Origin: Bacteroidales bacterium
GTDB lineage: Bacteria > Bacteroidota > Bacteroidia > Bacteroidales > P3
Direction of reading: 5' to 3'
Length of the DNA: 5,878 nt
Assembly: GCA_017507285.1 (NCBI GenBank)
Contig: JAFWBF010000138.1
Span: 1 to 5,878, forward strand
In this document: one piece after another, positions 1-5,256 of the stretch
How positions within the stretch are numbered: position 1 is the stretch's first letter
How the letters are laid out: every line of letters begins with the position of its first letter
Translations under genes and position numbers: made by a program
The notes under the pieces: generated by a model
The model's database searches: none
What the model was told of the DNA's origin: nothing
The model's input: only the letters and a program-made list of their open reading frames with translations

Positions 1-39
1 GGATATGGATATGGCGACGAAAGCGAAGCCGGTAAATAA
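1..39 (+). CDS. 3' end of upstream gene, probable Wzc-like BY-kinase (partial)
   Basis: Only the last 12 codons are present. Reading from base 1 gives G-Y-G-Y-G-D-E-S-E-A-G-K and a TAA stop at 37-39. Polysaccharide co-polymerase/tyrosine autokinases (Wzc, Ptk1, GumC-like) of Bacteroidetes commonly end in a run of Gly-Tyr pairs, which are the autophosphorylated tyrosine cluster. This tail and the following polysaccharide genes fit that family. A terminator at about 68-107 ends the transcript, so the gene is probably the last of an upstream export operon. The other two forward frames also reach stops (31-33 and 53-55) but show no recognisable tail. The assignment rests on very few residues. Confidence 0.45.
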   Translation, partial: GYGYGDESEAGK

Positions 40-67
40 TCGTGTCAATCATTAAACTAATATAGAT

Positions 68-107
68 AGAATAATCCTCGTTTGCGTATGTGAATGAGGA
101 TTATTTT
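68..107 (+). terminator. Rho-independent-type terminator after the upstream gene
   Basis: AATAATCCTC (70-79) and GAGGATTATT (96-105) form a perfect 10-bp inverted repeat. The stem can extend inward with G-U and A-U pairs to c85-g90 around a GTAT tetraloop, and outward to a68-t107. A short T-rich stretch (104-107) follows. It lies about 30 bp after the stop at 39 and separates that gene from the small ORF at 130. Confidence 0.75.
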
Positions 108-129
108 CAATTAAGTTGATATATAATAG

Positions 130-396
130 ATGAACAAGATAAGGAAGCAGTTTAGATATACAGAAGATAAGATCTATTTTACTGCATCGATAGGAGAGCT
201 AAAGATTATTTTAGGTAAAAAGCAGTCGGCATTGCAGGCTCTGTTAGAGATAGAAGACGATTTGGACGATGAAATCTTCATATCGCGTGCCAATGGTTAT
301 GCCACCACAAAGTGGGGCAAGGATGTGATAGAAGAGAGAATTGAACTATATAAAAGTCAGATTGCCCAGCTTGAGCAATGGATTACAACTTTTTGA
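130..396 (+). CDS. Unrecognised 88-residue small protein
   Basis: An intact 88-codon ORF lies between the upstream terminator and the wbp cassette, in the same direction. I do not recognise the family. It has a basic N-terminus (MNKIRKQFRY), no signal peptide or membrane segment, an acidic middle (EIEDDLDDE, around residues 41-49) and a C-terminal half with heptad-like spacing of I/L residues (VIEERIELYKSQIAQLEQWI), suggesting a helical or coiled-coil segment. It is therefore probably cytosolic. The ATG at 130 is the first in-frame start and is preceded by an AT-rich stretch with no clear ribosome binding site, which is normal in Bacteroidetes. The gap to the next likely start is 56 bp, so co-transcription with wbpA is plausible. 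Coding status is supported by length, orientation and position only. Confidence 0.55.
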   Translation: MNKIRKQFRYTEDKIYFTASIGELKIILGKKQSALQALLEIEDDLDDEIFISRANGYATTKWGKDVIEERIELYKSQIAQLEQWITTF

Positions 397-410
397 TTGA
401 GGTACAATAA

Positions 411-436
411 AAGGGGGAAAAATGAGTTTTGTATAG
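411..436 (+). other. SD-like site with four-codon mini-ORF ahead of wbpA
   Basis: AGGGGG (412-417) sits four bases upstream of an ATG at 422 that reads M-S-F-V and stops at 434-436. This is the best Shine-Dalgarno-like match in the area, yet it serves a frame that dies at once. The wbpA frame runs through here as TTG (429) and reaches its first ATG at 453. The mini-ORF may be a leader, chance, or the remnant of an original start disrupted by one extra T in the TTTT run at 427-430. Confidence 0.25.
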
Positions 437-452
437 CAAAGTATTACAAGGA

Positions 453-1736
453 ATGACGTATAACAGTAGAAAAATAGCCGTAATAGGATTGGGATATGTT
501 GGGTTGCCATTGGCACAGCTCTTCGCCACAAAATATAAGACAATAGGGTATGACACTAGTTCAACTCGTGTTGGAGAGTTGAAGATGGGACATGATTCAA
601 CTATGGAACTATCGGACAACTTGTTGAACACTGCTCTGAGGAACGGCTTTAAGTGTACTGACAATATAGCTGATATAAAAGATTGTAATACCTATATAGT
701 AACTGTTCCCACGCCTGTTGATGCCAACAATAACCCCGATCTTACCCCTCTGATAAATGCAAGTACTGCCATAGGAAAGGTAATAAGCAAGGGAGATTTG
801 GTTATATACGAATCCACTGTATATCCGGGCGTAACAGAGGAAGTATGTGTCCCGACCATAGAGAAAACATCCGGTTTTAGGTTTAATGTTGATTTCTTTG
901 TAGGCTATTCGCCTGAACGTATCAATCCTGGTGATAAGGAACATACGGTCGAGAAAATAGTAAAAGTTACATCAGGCTCTACTCCTAAGATAGCTGAAAT
1001 GGTTGATGAGCTCTATAATTCAGTACTTGTTTGTGGTACTCATAAAGCACCATCTATAAGGGTAGCGGAGGCTTCGAAGGTAATTGAAAACTCGCAACGA
1101 GACGTTAATATAGCCTTTATGAATGAGTTGGCCAAGATATTTAATGCTATGGATATAGATACCAACGATGTTATAGAAGCAGCTGCCACCAAGTGGAATT
1201 TTATAAAGCTATCGCCCGGATTGGTGGGTGGGCATTGTATAAGTCTCGATCCTTATTACCTCATACAGAAGGCCCAACTCTATGGGGTACTACCCCGTAT
1301 TATGGCAGAAGCTCGACGCCTTAACGATGGAATGGGTGCATACGTTGCCAACCAAGTGGTGAAGTGTATGAACAAGAAAGGTGTTTTGGTAAAGGATGCA
1401 GATATACTTGTATTAGGGTTTACCTTTAAGGAGAATTGTCCCGATATAAGAAATACCAAGGTAATTGACATTTATCGTACGTTGGAGGAATATACTCAAA
1501 ACATCGCTGTATATGATCCCTATGCATCAGCCGATGCTGTTATGAACGATTATGGAATACCAATAAACTCCAATGTTGCTACTTTGAAGTCGGGACAATA
1601 TGATGTTGTAGTACTGGCAGTGGCGCACGAAGAGTTCAAACATTTGGATGTACGTGGATTGTTGAAGTCTGAGATTGGAGTTGTCTATGATGTTAAGGGT
1701 ATTCTGCCAAAAGATATGATAGATGCGAGACTATAA
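453..1736 (+). CDS. wbpA: UDP-N-acetylglucosamine 6-dehydrogenase (WbpA/TviB family)
   Basis: Predicted cytosolic NAD-dependent enzyme oxidising C6 of UDP-GlcNAc twice to give UDP-GlcNAc-uronic acid. The 427-residue product shows all family landmarks. These are the Rossmann motif G12-L-G-Y-V-G17, E120-S-T-V-Y-P-G, K209 and N213 in EASKVIEN, the catalytic C262 in GLVGGHC, and GFTFKENCPDIRN at 322-334 opening the C-terminal UDP-binding domain. The whole chain resembles TviB of the Vi-antigen pathway more than UDP-glucose dehydrogenases, and the wbpB and wbpE neighbours favour UDP-GlcNAc as substrate. I chose ATG 453, which puts seven residues before the first beta strand as in the family. The frame is open upstream to a TTG at 429, which would add eight residues. 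AAGGA lies directly against ATG 453, too close to be a normal ribosome site. wbpB follows after 12 bp. A UDP-ManNAc dehydrogenase activity cannot be excluded by eye. Confidence 0.93.
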   Translation: MTYNSRKIAVIGLGYVGLPLAQLFATKYKTIGYDTSSTRVGELKMGHDSTMELSDNLLNTALRNGFKCTDNIADIKDCNTYIVTVPTPVDANNNPDLTPLINASTAIGKVISKGDLVIYESTVYPGVTEEVCVPTIEKTSGFRFNVDFFVGYSPERINPGDKEHTVEKIVKVTSGSTPKIAEMVDELYNSVLVCGTHKAPSIRVAEASKVIENSQRDVNIAFMNELAKIFNAMDIDTNDVIEAAATKWNFIKLSPGLVGGHCISLDPYYLIQKAQLYGVLPRIMAEARRLNDGMGAYVANQVVKCMNKKGVLVKDADILVLGFTFKENCPDIRNTKVIDIYRTLEEYTQNIAVYDPYASADAVMNDYGIPINSNVATLKSGQYDVVVLAVAHEEFKHLDVRGLLKSEIGVVYDVKGILPKDMIDARL

Positions 1737-1748
1737 AAGATAACTGAT

Positions 1749-2714
1749 ATGAAGAATTTTGCGCTTATCGGAGTAGGAGGCTATATTGCACCTCGGCATT
1801 TGAAGGCCATCAAAGATACGGGAAATAATTTGGCATCGGCTTATGACAAGTTTGATAGTGTTGGTATTTTGGATAGTTACTTTCCAAATGCTGCTTTTTT
1901 TACAGAGCAGGAACTATTTGATCGTCATAATACAAAACTTCAAAAATCAGGCAATAAGATTGATTATATATCGGTATGTACACCCAATTATTTGCATGAT
2001 GCTCATACTCGTTACGGTTTACGTTTGGGGTGTGATGTCGTTTGCGAAAAGCCTTTGGTGCTCAATCCATGGAATATAGATGCTCTTGAAAGGGTAGAGG
2101 AAGAGACTGGGCATAAGGCATACAACATTCTTCAACTTCGTTTGCATGACTCTGTAGTTGCTTTGAAGAAGCGTATCGAACAAGGTCCGATTGATAAAGT
2201 ATATGATGTAGACCTTACCTATATAACTTCCAGAGGTAATTGGTATTACACCTCGTGGAAGGGTGATGTACGCAAGAGTGGCGGTGTGGCCACAAATATT
2301 GGTGTACATTTTTATGATATGTTGGCTTGGGTATTTGGTAAAGTTAGCAAGAATATTGTCCACGTTATCAGCCACGATCGTGTAGCCGGGTATCTGGAGT
2401 TGGAAAAGGCAAGGGTGAGATATTTCCTTAGTATCAATGCAGATCATCTTCCTCCTCGAGCACTTGTTGAGGGCAAACGTACCTATCGAACCATTATGGT
2501 CGATGGTAATGAGTTTGAGTTCAGTACAGGTTTTACCGAATTGCATACACTTAGTTATCAAAAAATTCTTGCGGGTGAGGGTTTTGGAATTGCCGAGGCG
2601 AGGGAGTGTATCAACATAGTTCATGACATAAGAAATGCTGTGCCTATAGGGTTGAAAGGCGACTATCACCCATTGGCAAAGCATCCTATAGCTAAACATC
2701 CTTTTGGATGGTAA
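1749..2714 (+). CDS. wbpB: UDP-N-acetyl-2-amino-2-deoxyglucuronate dehydrogenase (WbpB)
   Basis: Gfo/Idh/MocA-family oxidoreductase that oxidises C3 of UDP-GlcNAcA to the 3-keto sugar using tightly bound NAD. The 321-residue product begins MKNFALIGVGGYIAPRH and closely matches my memory of Pseudomonas aeruginosa WbpB (about 316 residues) along its length. It shows the N-terminal nucleotide-binding loop (G8-V-G-G), the family C-E-K-P motif with K101, the YITSRGNW block at 158-165, and NIGVHFYDM with H187 as the expected catalytic histidine. In studied systems NADH is reoxidised by 2-oxoglutarate produced by the partner aminotransferase, and that partner is the next gene. The C-terminus carries a short repeated Lys-His-Pro-rich tail (LAKHPIAKHPFGW). 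The start at 1749 lies 12 bp after wbpA and the stop lies 11 bp before the likely wbpE start, so the three genes are an operon. The close match makes this the surest substrate call in the cassette. Confidence 0.95.
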   Translation: MKNFALIGVGGYIAPRHLKAIKDTGNNLASAYDKFDSVGILDSYFPNAAFFTEQELFDRHNTKLQKSGNKIDYISVCTPNYLHDAHTRYGLRLGCDVVCEKPLVLNPWNIDALERVEEETGHKAYNILQLRLHDSVVALKKRIEQGPIDKVYDVDLTYITSRGNWYYTSWKGDVRKSGGVATNIGVHFYDMLAWVFGKVSKNIVHVISHDRVAGYLELEKARVRYFLSINADHLPPRALVEGKRTYRTIMVDGNEFEFSTGFTELHTLSYQKILAGEGFGIAEARECINIVHDIRNAVPIGLKGDYHPLAKHPIAKHPFGW

Positions 2715-2725
2715 ACATTTGGAAT

Positions 2726-3859
2726 ATGCAGTTTAGAGACTTGAAACGACAATACCTTGCTTTGCAAGCAGACATTGATAGTGCAATAAAGGAGGTAATC
2801 AGTTCTACGGTTTTCATTATGGGCAATCCTGTAGTGGAGTTGGAAGAGACGCTGGCACAATATGTAGGTGTGCGCCATTGTGTTGCATGCGCCAATGGTA
2901 CCGATGCCCTTGTTATAGCCCTAAAGGTGTGGGGAGTGGGAGAAGGTGATGCAGTGTTTGTGCCCGACTTTACCTTCTTTGCATCTGCCGAGGCTGTATC
3001 GGCTGTAGGAGCAACGCCTGTGTTTGTGGATGTTGATGGTAAAACTTTCAATATCAATACTCTAGATTTGGAGACCAAGATTGCTGAAACTTTTGCTATT
3101 GGTAGGCTTCGTCCCAAAGTTATATTGGCAGTAGATCTTTTTGGCTTGCCGGCCAACTATCATGCCTTGCAACAAATTGCAAATAAATATCAGCTAAAAG
3201 TCCTTGAAGATGCTGCACAAGGTTTTGGAGGTGGCATTGATACACGTAAAGCCTGTAGCTTTGGTGATATTGCCACTACGTCGTTTTTTCCGGCCAAACC
3301 CCTTGGCTGTTATGGTGATGGTGGTGCTTTGTTTACTAATAGCGATGAATGGGCTACACTTGCACGTTCATACAGAATGCATGGCAAAGGCGATAATAAA
3401 TATGATAATGTGCGTATAGGTATGAACTCAAGGTTGGATACTTTGCAAGCTGCCATACTGAAGGTAAAGTTTAAAGCATTTGCAAATTATGAGTTGGATG
3501 CTGTACAACAAATAGCAAAACGATATACTGACAATCTTCATACTATGGTACAAACTCCCTTTGTTCCACAGGGTTTTACCTCCTCGTGGGCTCAATACAC
3601 AATAGTTCTTGATGATGAAAATCACCGAAATAATCTTCAAAATAGCCTGAAAACAAGTGCTATACCCTCTATGATATACTACCCCAAACCCATACATGAG
3701 CAAGCAGCCTATGGCACCATGGTGGATAAACCTACAGGCTGCCCCATTGCCGAAAGGCTTTGCCGAACTGTACTTTCATTACCCATGCACCCATACCTCG
3801 AAATTGATGAGGTGGATATGATTTCGGCCGAGGTTGCAAAGGCAATTTCCTCCCTATAG
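2726..3859 (+). CDS. wbpE: PLP-dependent UDP-3-keto-sugar aminotransferase (WbpE/PorR-like)
   Basis: DegT/DnrJ/EryC1/StrS-family aminotransferase, predicted to move an amino group from glutamate to the 3-keto product of WbpB, giving UDP-2-acetamido-3-amino-2,3-dideoxyglucuronate. In 377-residue numbering it shows C-A-N-G-T-D-A (55-61) for the PLP phosphate, D162 and Q165 in LEDAAQGFGG (D162 for the pyridine nitrogen), K191 in TSFFPAKPLGCYGDGG as the Schiff-base lysine, and NSRLDTLQAA (234-243). The C-terminal SLPMHPYL is also typical. I chose ATG 2726 because MQFRDLKRQY aligns with the usual family start. ATG 2708 is in frame, overlaps the wbpB stop and would add six residues. The P. gingivalis homologue PorR is needed for A-LPS and anchoring of secreted cargo, which hints at a similar use here. 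No wbpD acetyltransferase follows. Confidence 0.92.
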   Translation: MQFRDLKRQYLALQADIDSAIKEVISSTVFIMGNPVVELEETLAQYVGVRHCVACANGTDALVIALKVWGVGEGDAVFVPDFTFFASAEAVSAVGATPVFVDVDGKTFNINTLDLETKIAETFAIGRLRPKVILAVDLFGLPANYHALQQIANKYQLKVLEDAAQGFGGGIDTRKACSFGDIATTSFFPAKPLGCYGDGGALFTNSDEWATLARSYRMHGKGDNKYDNVRIGMNSRLDTLQAAILKVKFKAFANYELDAVQQIAKRYTDNLHTMVQTPFVPQGFTSSWAQYTIVLDDENHRNNLQNSLKTSAIPSMIYYPKPIHEQAAYGTMVDKPTGCPIAERLCRTVLSLPMHPYLEIDEVDMISAEVAKAISSL

Positions 3860-3893
3860 ATAGCACTATTTTATTTTGTCCGAATTTTTTTTC

Positions 3894-3927
3894 AAGAAAA
3901 ATGAATTTTTTTTGAAAAATTTTTCTT
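3894..3927 (+). terminator. Possible weak terminator of the wbp cassette
   Basis: AAGAAAAAT (3894-3902) and ATTTTTCTT (3919-3927) form a perfect 9-bp inverted repeat, 35 bp after the wbpE stop. The stem has only one G-C pair, and the loop can refold into a second hairpin (AATTTTT 3904-3910 with AAAAATT 3915-3921). No T tract follows directly. The position is right for a terminator but the stability is poor. Confidence 0.3.
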
Positions 3928-3966
3928 CACTTAATTATTTGTATTACAGCAATTTGGTTGTAGTAC

Positions 3967-4010
3967 TCGAAAATAATATAAAAAATATTCGATTTTTCTT
4001 TCTTTTTTTT
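3967..4010 (+). terminator. Possible terminator: short stem plus T-rich tract
   Basis: TCGAA (3967-3971) pairs with TTCGA (3988-3992), with two further A-T pairs after one mismatch. The stem is followed by a long T-rich run interrupted only by C (3993-4010). The stem is short, but this layout is nearer to an intrinsic terminator than the hairpin at 3894. Confidence 0.35.
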
Positions 4011-4040
4011 CTTGTTTTTTGAGGAAATATCCCCCATATT

Positions 4041-4075
4041 ATTTGCATAAAATATTTGAAATTCTTTGCAAATAT
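4041..4075. promoter_or_regulatory. Nested inverted repeats upstream of the HU-like gene
   Basis: ATTTGCA (4041-4047) is the exact reverse complement of TGCAAAT (4067-4073). ATATTTG (4052-4058) is the exact reverse complement of CAAATAT (4069-4075). The two pairs share the same right arm, so they are alternative palindromes about 70-100 bp ahead of ATG 4144. An operator, possibly for autoregulation, is one reading. In sequence this AT-rich, chance palindromes are common. Confidence 0.3.
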
Positions 4076-4143
4076 CCTTGCAGAAATTTGAAGAGGAGAG
4101 TAGGGTGTTTTATATAATAATATAATAATAATCTGATACTAAA

Positions 4144-4680
4144 ATGAGAATAAAATCAATGCAATTGCCCATGAACAAGTTGGGTACAAAAGAGTCAGAA
4201 CTCAATTATGTTCTGAAACCGGTAAAGGCCGGTGTTATAAGTGATAAAGAAGTTGTCAATTTCTGCCATTCACTTACACAAGTTCCAAGAGCCTACATCA
4301 AGGCCTCTATGGAAAGTATAGTTCAAGCGGTGGCTCACTATCTGTCACTTGGATATAGTGTTAAGTTCGACGAACTTGGTACATTTTATACCACAGTAGA
4401 TTCTGAAGCTGTGCAAAATGTTGCAGATGCAGGTATGGCACAGTTAAAAAACATCTATATCCGTTTCAGACCAAGTGCCGATTTATCTGACACTGTCCGT
4501 AGTGCTGATATCAATCTTGAGGGAGTTTATAAGATTGTAGATTTTGAAAAGAAAATCTATGAGAAAGTAAATCCTTCAACATACGTTGATAGCACTAATG
4601 GTGGTTCAGGTTCTGATTCAGGAAACAATTCGGGTAGTGGTTCAAATCCCGGTGATAATGGTGATGACCTTGTAGGGTAG
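4144..4680 (+). CDS. HU-like (histone-like) DNA-binding protein with low-complexity tail
   Basis: A 178-residue protein of the Bacteroidetes HU-related family (the TIGR01201 / HU-DNA_bdg type). The N-terminal section up to about residue 125 carries the HU plan: a helical part (VVNFCHSLTQVPRAYIKASM), then SLGYSVKFDELGTFYTTV at about 76-93, equivalent to the HU strand around Gly-x-Phe, then the IYIRFRPSADL block near 109-119. Residues from about 150 are almost only G, S, N and D (STNGGSGSDSGNN onward), an acidic disordered tail that several HU-like proteins of this group carry. It has no signal peptide and should act on the nucleoid or on DNA sites. ATG 4144 gives the usual M-x-I-K opening; M6 and M10 are alternatives. 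It stands alone between an AT-rich gap and a strong terminator, so it is probably its own transcription unit. Its target is unknown. Canonical HU PG0121 in P. gingivalis affects capsule expression, a loose parallel only. Confidence 0.85.
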   Translation: MRIKSMQLPMNKLGTKESELNYVLKPVKAGVISDKEVVNFCHSLTQVPRAYIKASMESIVQAVAHYLSLGYSVKFDELGTFYTTVDSEAVQNVADAGMAQLKNIYIRFRPSADLSDTVRSADINLEGVYKIVDFEKKIYEKVNPSTYVDSTNGGSGSDSGNNSGSGSNPGDNGDDLVG

Positions 4681-4690
4681 GACTTTTTAT

Positions 4691-4705
4691 CTGCTTTGGT
4701 AGCAG
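4691..4705 (+). other. Small hairpin just after the HU-like gene
   Basis: CTGCT (4691-4695) and AGCAG (4701-4705) form a 5-bp stem with a TTGGT loop, 10 bp after the stop codon. It has no T tract and may simply add structure in front of the main terminator. Confidence 0.3.
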
Positions 4706-4757
4706 AAAGTTGTGCGGAAAATTGCTCTTTGTGGCGGTTTTCCGCTTTCTTTTTATT
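4704..4757 (+). terminator. Strong intrinsic terminator of the HU-like gene
   Basis: GCGGAAAA (4714-4721) and TTTTCCGC (4738-4745) are perfect complements. The stem extends inward through two U-G pairs and G4724-C4735, C4725-G4734 to an 8-nt loop. An outer AGAAA/TTTCT pairing (4704-4708 with 4746-4750) can stack beyond a five-base bulge. The T-rich run TTTCTTTTTATT (4746-4757) follows. This is the best terminator in the window. Confidence 0.85.
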
Positions 4758-4799
4758 ATTGGAGCTCGTTTTGGGTTATATAAATCATTCGTGCTTGTT

Positions 4800-4824
4800 T
4801 AAATATCATGGTTTATGATATTTA
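4800..4824. repeat. 10-bp inverted repeat at the left edge of the 23-bp array
   Basis: TAAATATCAT (4800-4809) and ATGATATTTA (4815-4824) form a perfect 10-bp inverted repeat around GGTTT. It ends eight bases before the first clear array unit. A degenerate extra unit (TGGTTTA at 4809, exactly 23 bp before unit 1) lies inside it. It may be an operator or a boundary hairpin. Confidence 0.5.
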
Positions 4825-4831
4825 CCACTAT

Positions 4832-5158
4832 TGTTCGACTATTTGCGAGATAGATGTTCGATTATTTCATTGCCCGATGCTCGAGCGTTTGAGACTCAGT
4901 TGTTCGATTATTTTATTACTCCATGTTCGAATGTTTAAGAGTCAGTTGTTCGATAATTTTATTACCTATTGTTCGACCTCTATATTATCAATGTTCGATT
5001 GGTTGGGTGTCCGATCTACGATAGTTTGGGTGGCTAATGCACGAGTATTTGGGTATCAGATCTACGACAGTTGTATTATCCCCTAGTCGATTATTCAGCT
5101 GTCAAATGTTCTACTGCTTAAATATCTGCTGTTCGACTATTTGTAACGTTCTGACCGA
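4832..5158. repeat. Degenerate tandem array, 23-bp period, 14-15 units
   Basis: The heptamer TGTTCGA is present exactly at 4832, 4855, 4901, 4924, 4947, 4970, 4992 and 5130. Between these, variants keep the register: TGCTCGA 4878, TCTACGA 5015, TGCACGA 5038, TCTACGA 5061, TAGTCGA 5084, TGTTCTA 5107, and TGACCGA 5152. Steps are 23 bp throughout except two of 22 (4970 to 4992 and 5130 to 5152). Each unit has the heptamer, usually a pyrimidine, then a T-rich block (consensus TGTTCGAyTATTT), then about ten variable bases. Units alternate in sequence, giving a 46-bp super-repeat. The period is not a multiple of three, so the array is not a protein repeat. It is intergenic, between the HU-like gene and the promoter of the membrane dehydratase. 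I know of no named element with this exact unit. It is not a CRISPR array. Confidence 0.9.
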
Positions 5159-5159
5159 T

Positions 5160-5200
5160 AGTAAATAATGCTTATTTCAAGCATATCTTTTACTTTTTTT
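5160..5200 (+). terminator. Hairpin plus T7 tract closing the array region
   Basis: ATGCTT (5168-5173) pairs with AAGCAT (5179-5184). After a small internal loop, AGTAAA (5160-5165) pairs with TTTACT (5189-5194). An uninterrupted T run (5194-5200) follows. This has intrinsic-terminator form directly after the last repeat unit. It suggests that something transcribed rightward through the array ends here, or that it insulates the next promoter. Confidence 0.5.
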
Positions 5201-5220
5201 GGAAAATAAATTGTCAAAAG

Positions 5221-5252
5221 TTTGTTCAAAATAAATAAAAAGTGTATCTTTG
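5221..5252 (+). promoter_or_regulatory. Bacteroidetes-type primary promoter (TTTG-N20-TATCTTTG)
   Basis: TTTG (5221-5224) and TATCTTTG (5245-5252) match the -33 and -7 consensus of the Bacteroidetes housekeeping sigma factor (TTTG and TAnnTTTG) exactly, with 20 bp between them. Transcription should start near 5257-5260 and run into the gene at 5372. Confidence 0.8.
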
Positions 5253-5256
5253 CAGG

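Larger units (their letters stand above)
3860..4143. other. AT-rich 284-bp intergenic region after wbpE
   Basis: No ORF or RNA gene is visible. The stretch is dominated by A and T homopolymers, including two copies of GAATTTTTTTT (starting at 3882 and 3903), a T8 run at 4003-4010 and an AT-only TATATAATAATATAATAATAAT tract from about 4111. It holds two weak terminator-like hairpins, listed separately, and a nested inverted repeat at 4041-4075. For a promoter of the HU-like gene, TTTG at 4087-4090 lies 20 bp before TATATAAT (4111-4118). The spacing suits the Bacteroidetes consensus, but the second box matches poorly. Confidence 0.6.

Noticed and set aside
2019..2699. Long open frame on the minus strand opposite wbpB (226 codons)
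   Set aside because: The + strand here encodes a WbpB that matches its family along its whole length. The minus frame has no recognisable motif and is a shadow.
2692..3156. Minus-strand open frame of 154 codons opposite the start of wbpE
   Set aside because: It overlaps well-supported + strand coding sequence with conserved PLP-enzyme motifs. Its Ser/Thr/Ala-rich composition is typical of an antisense shadow.
4041..4080. Consensus Bacteroidetes promoter using TATCCTTG (4073-4080)
   Set aside because: The -7 box is one base off, but the nearest TTTG boxes are 14 and 27 bp upstream, outside the usual spacing.
4808..5086. 92-codon open frame running through the repeat array
   Set aside because: It coincides with the 23-bp array, whose period is not a multiple of three. 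The composition (rich in Cys, Ile, Leu and Ser) follows from the repeat read in rotating frames, and the start lies inside a palindrome. It resembles no protein.
4832..5158. CRISPR array
   Set aside because: The period is only 23 bp, the conserved part is about 13 bp and degenerate, there are no unique spacers of usual length between identical repeats, and no cas gene is visible.
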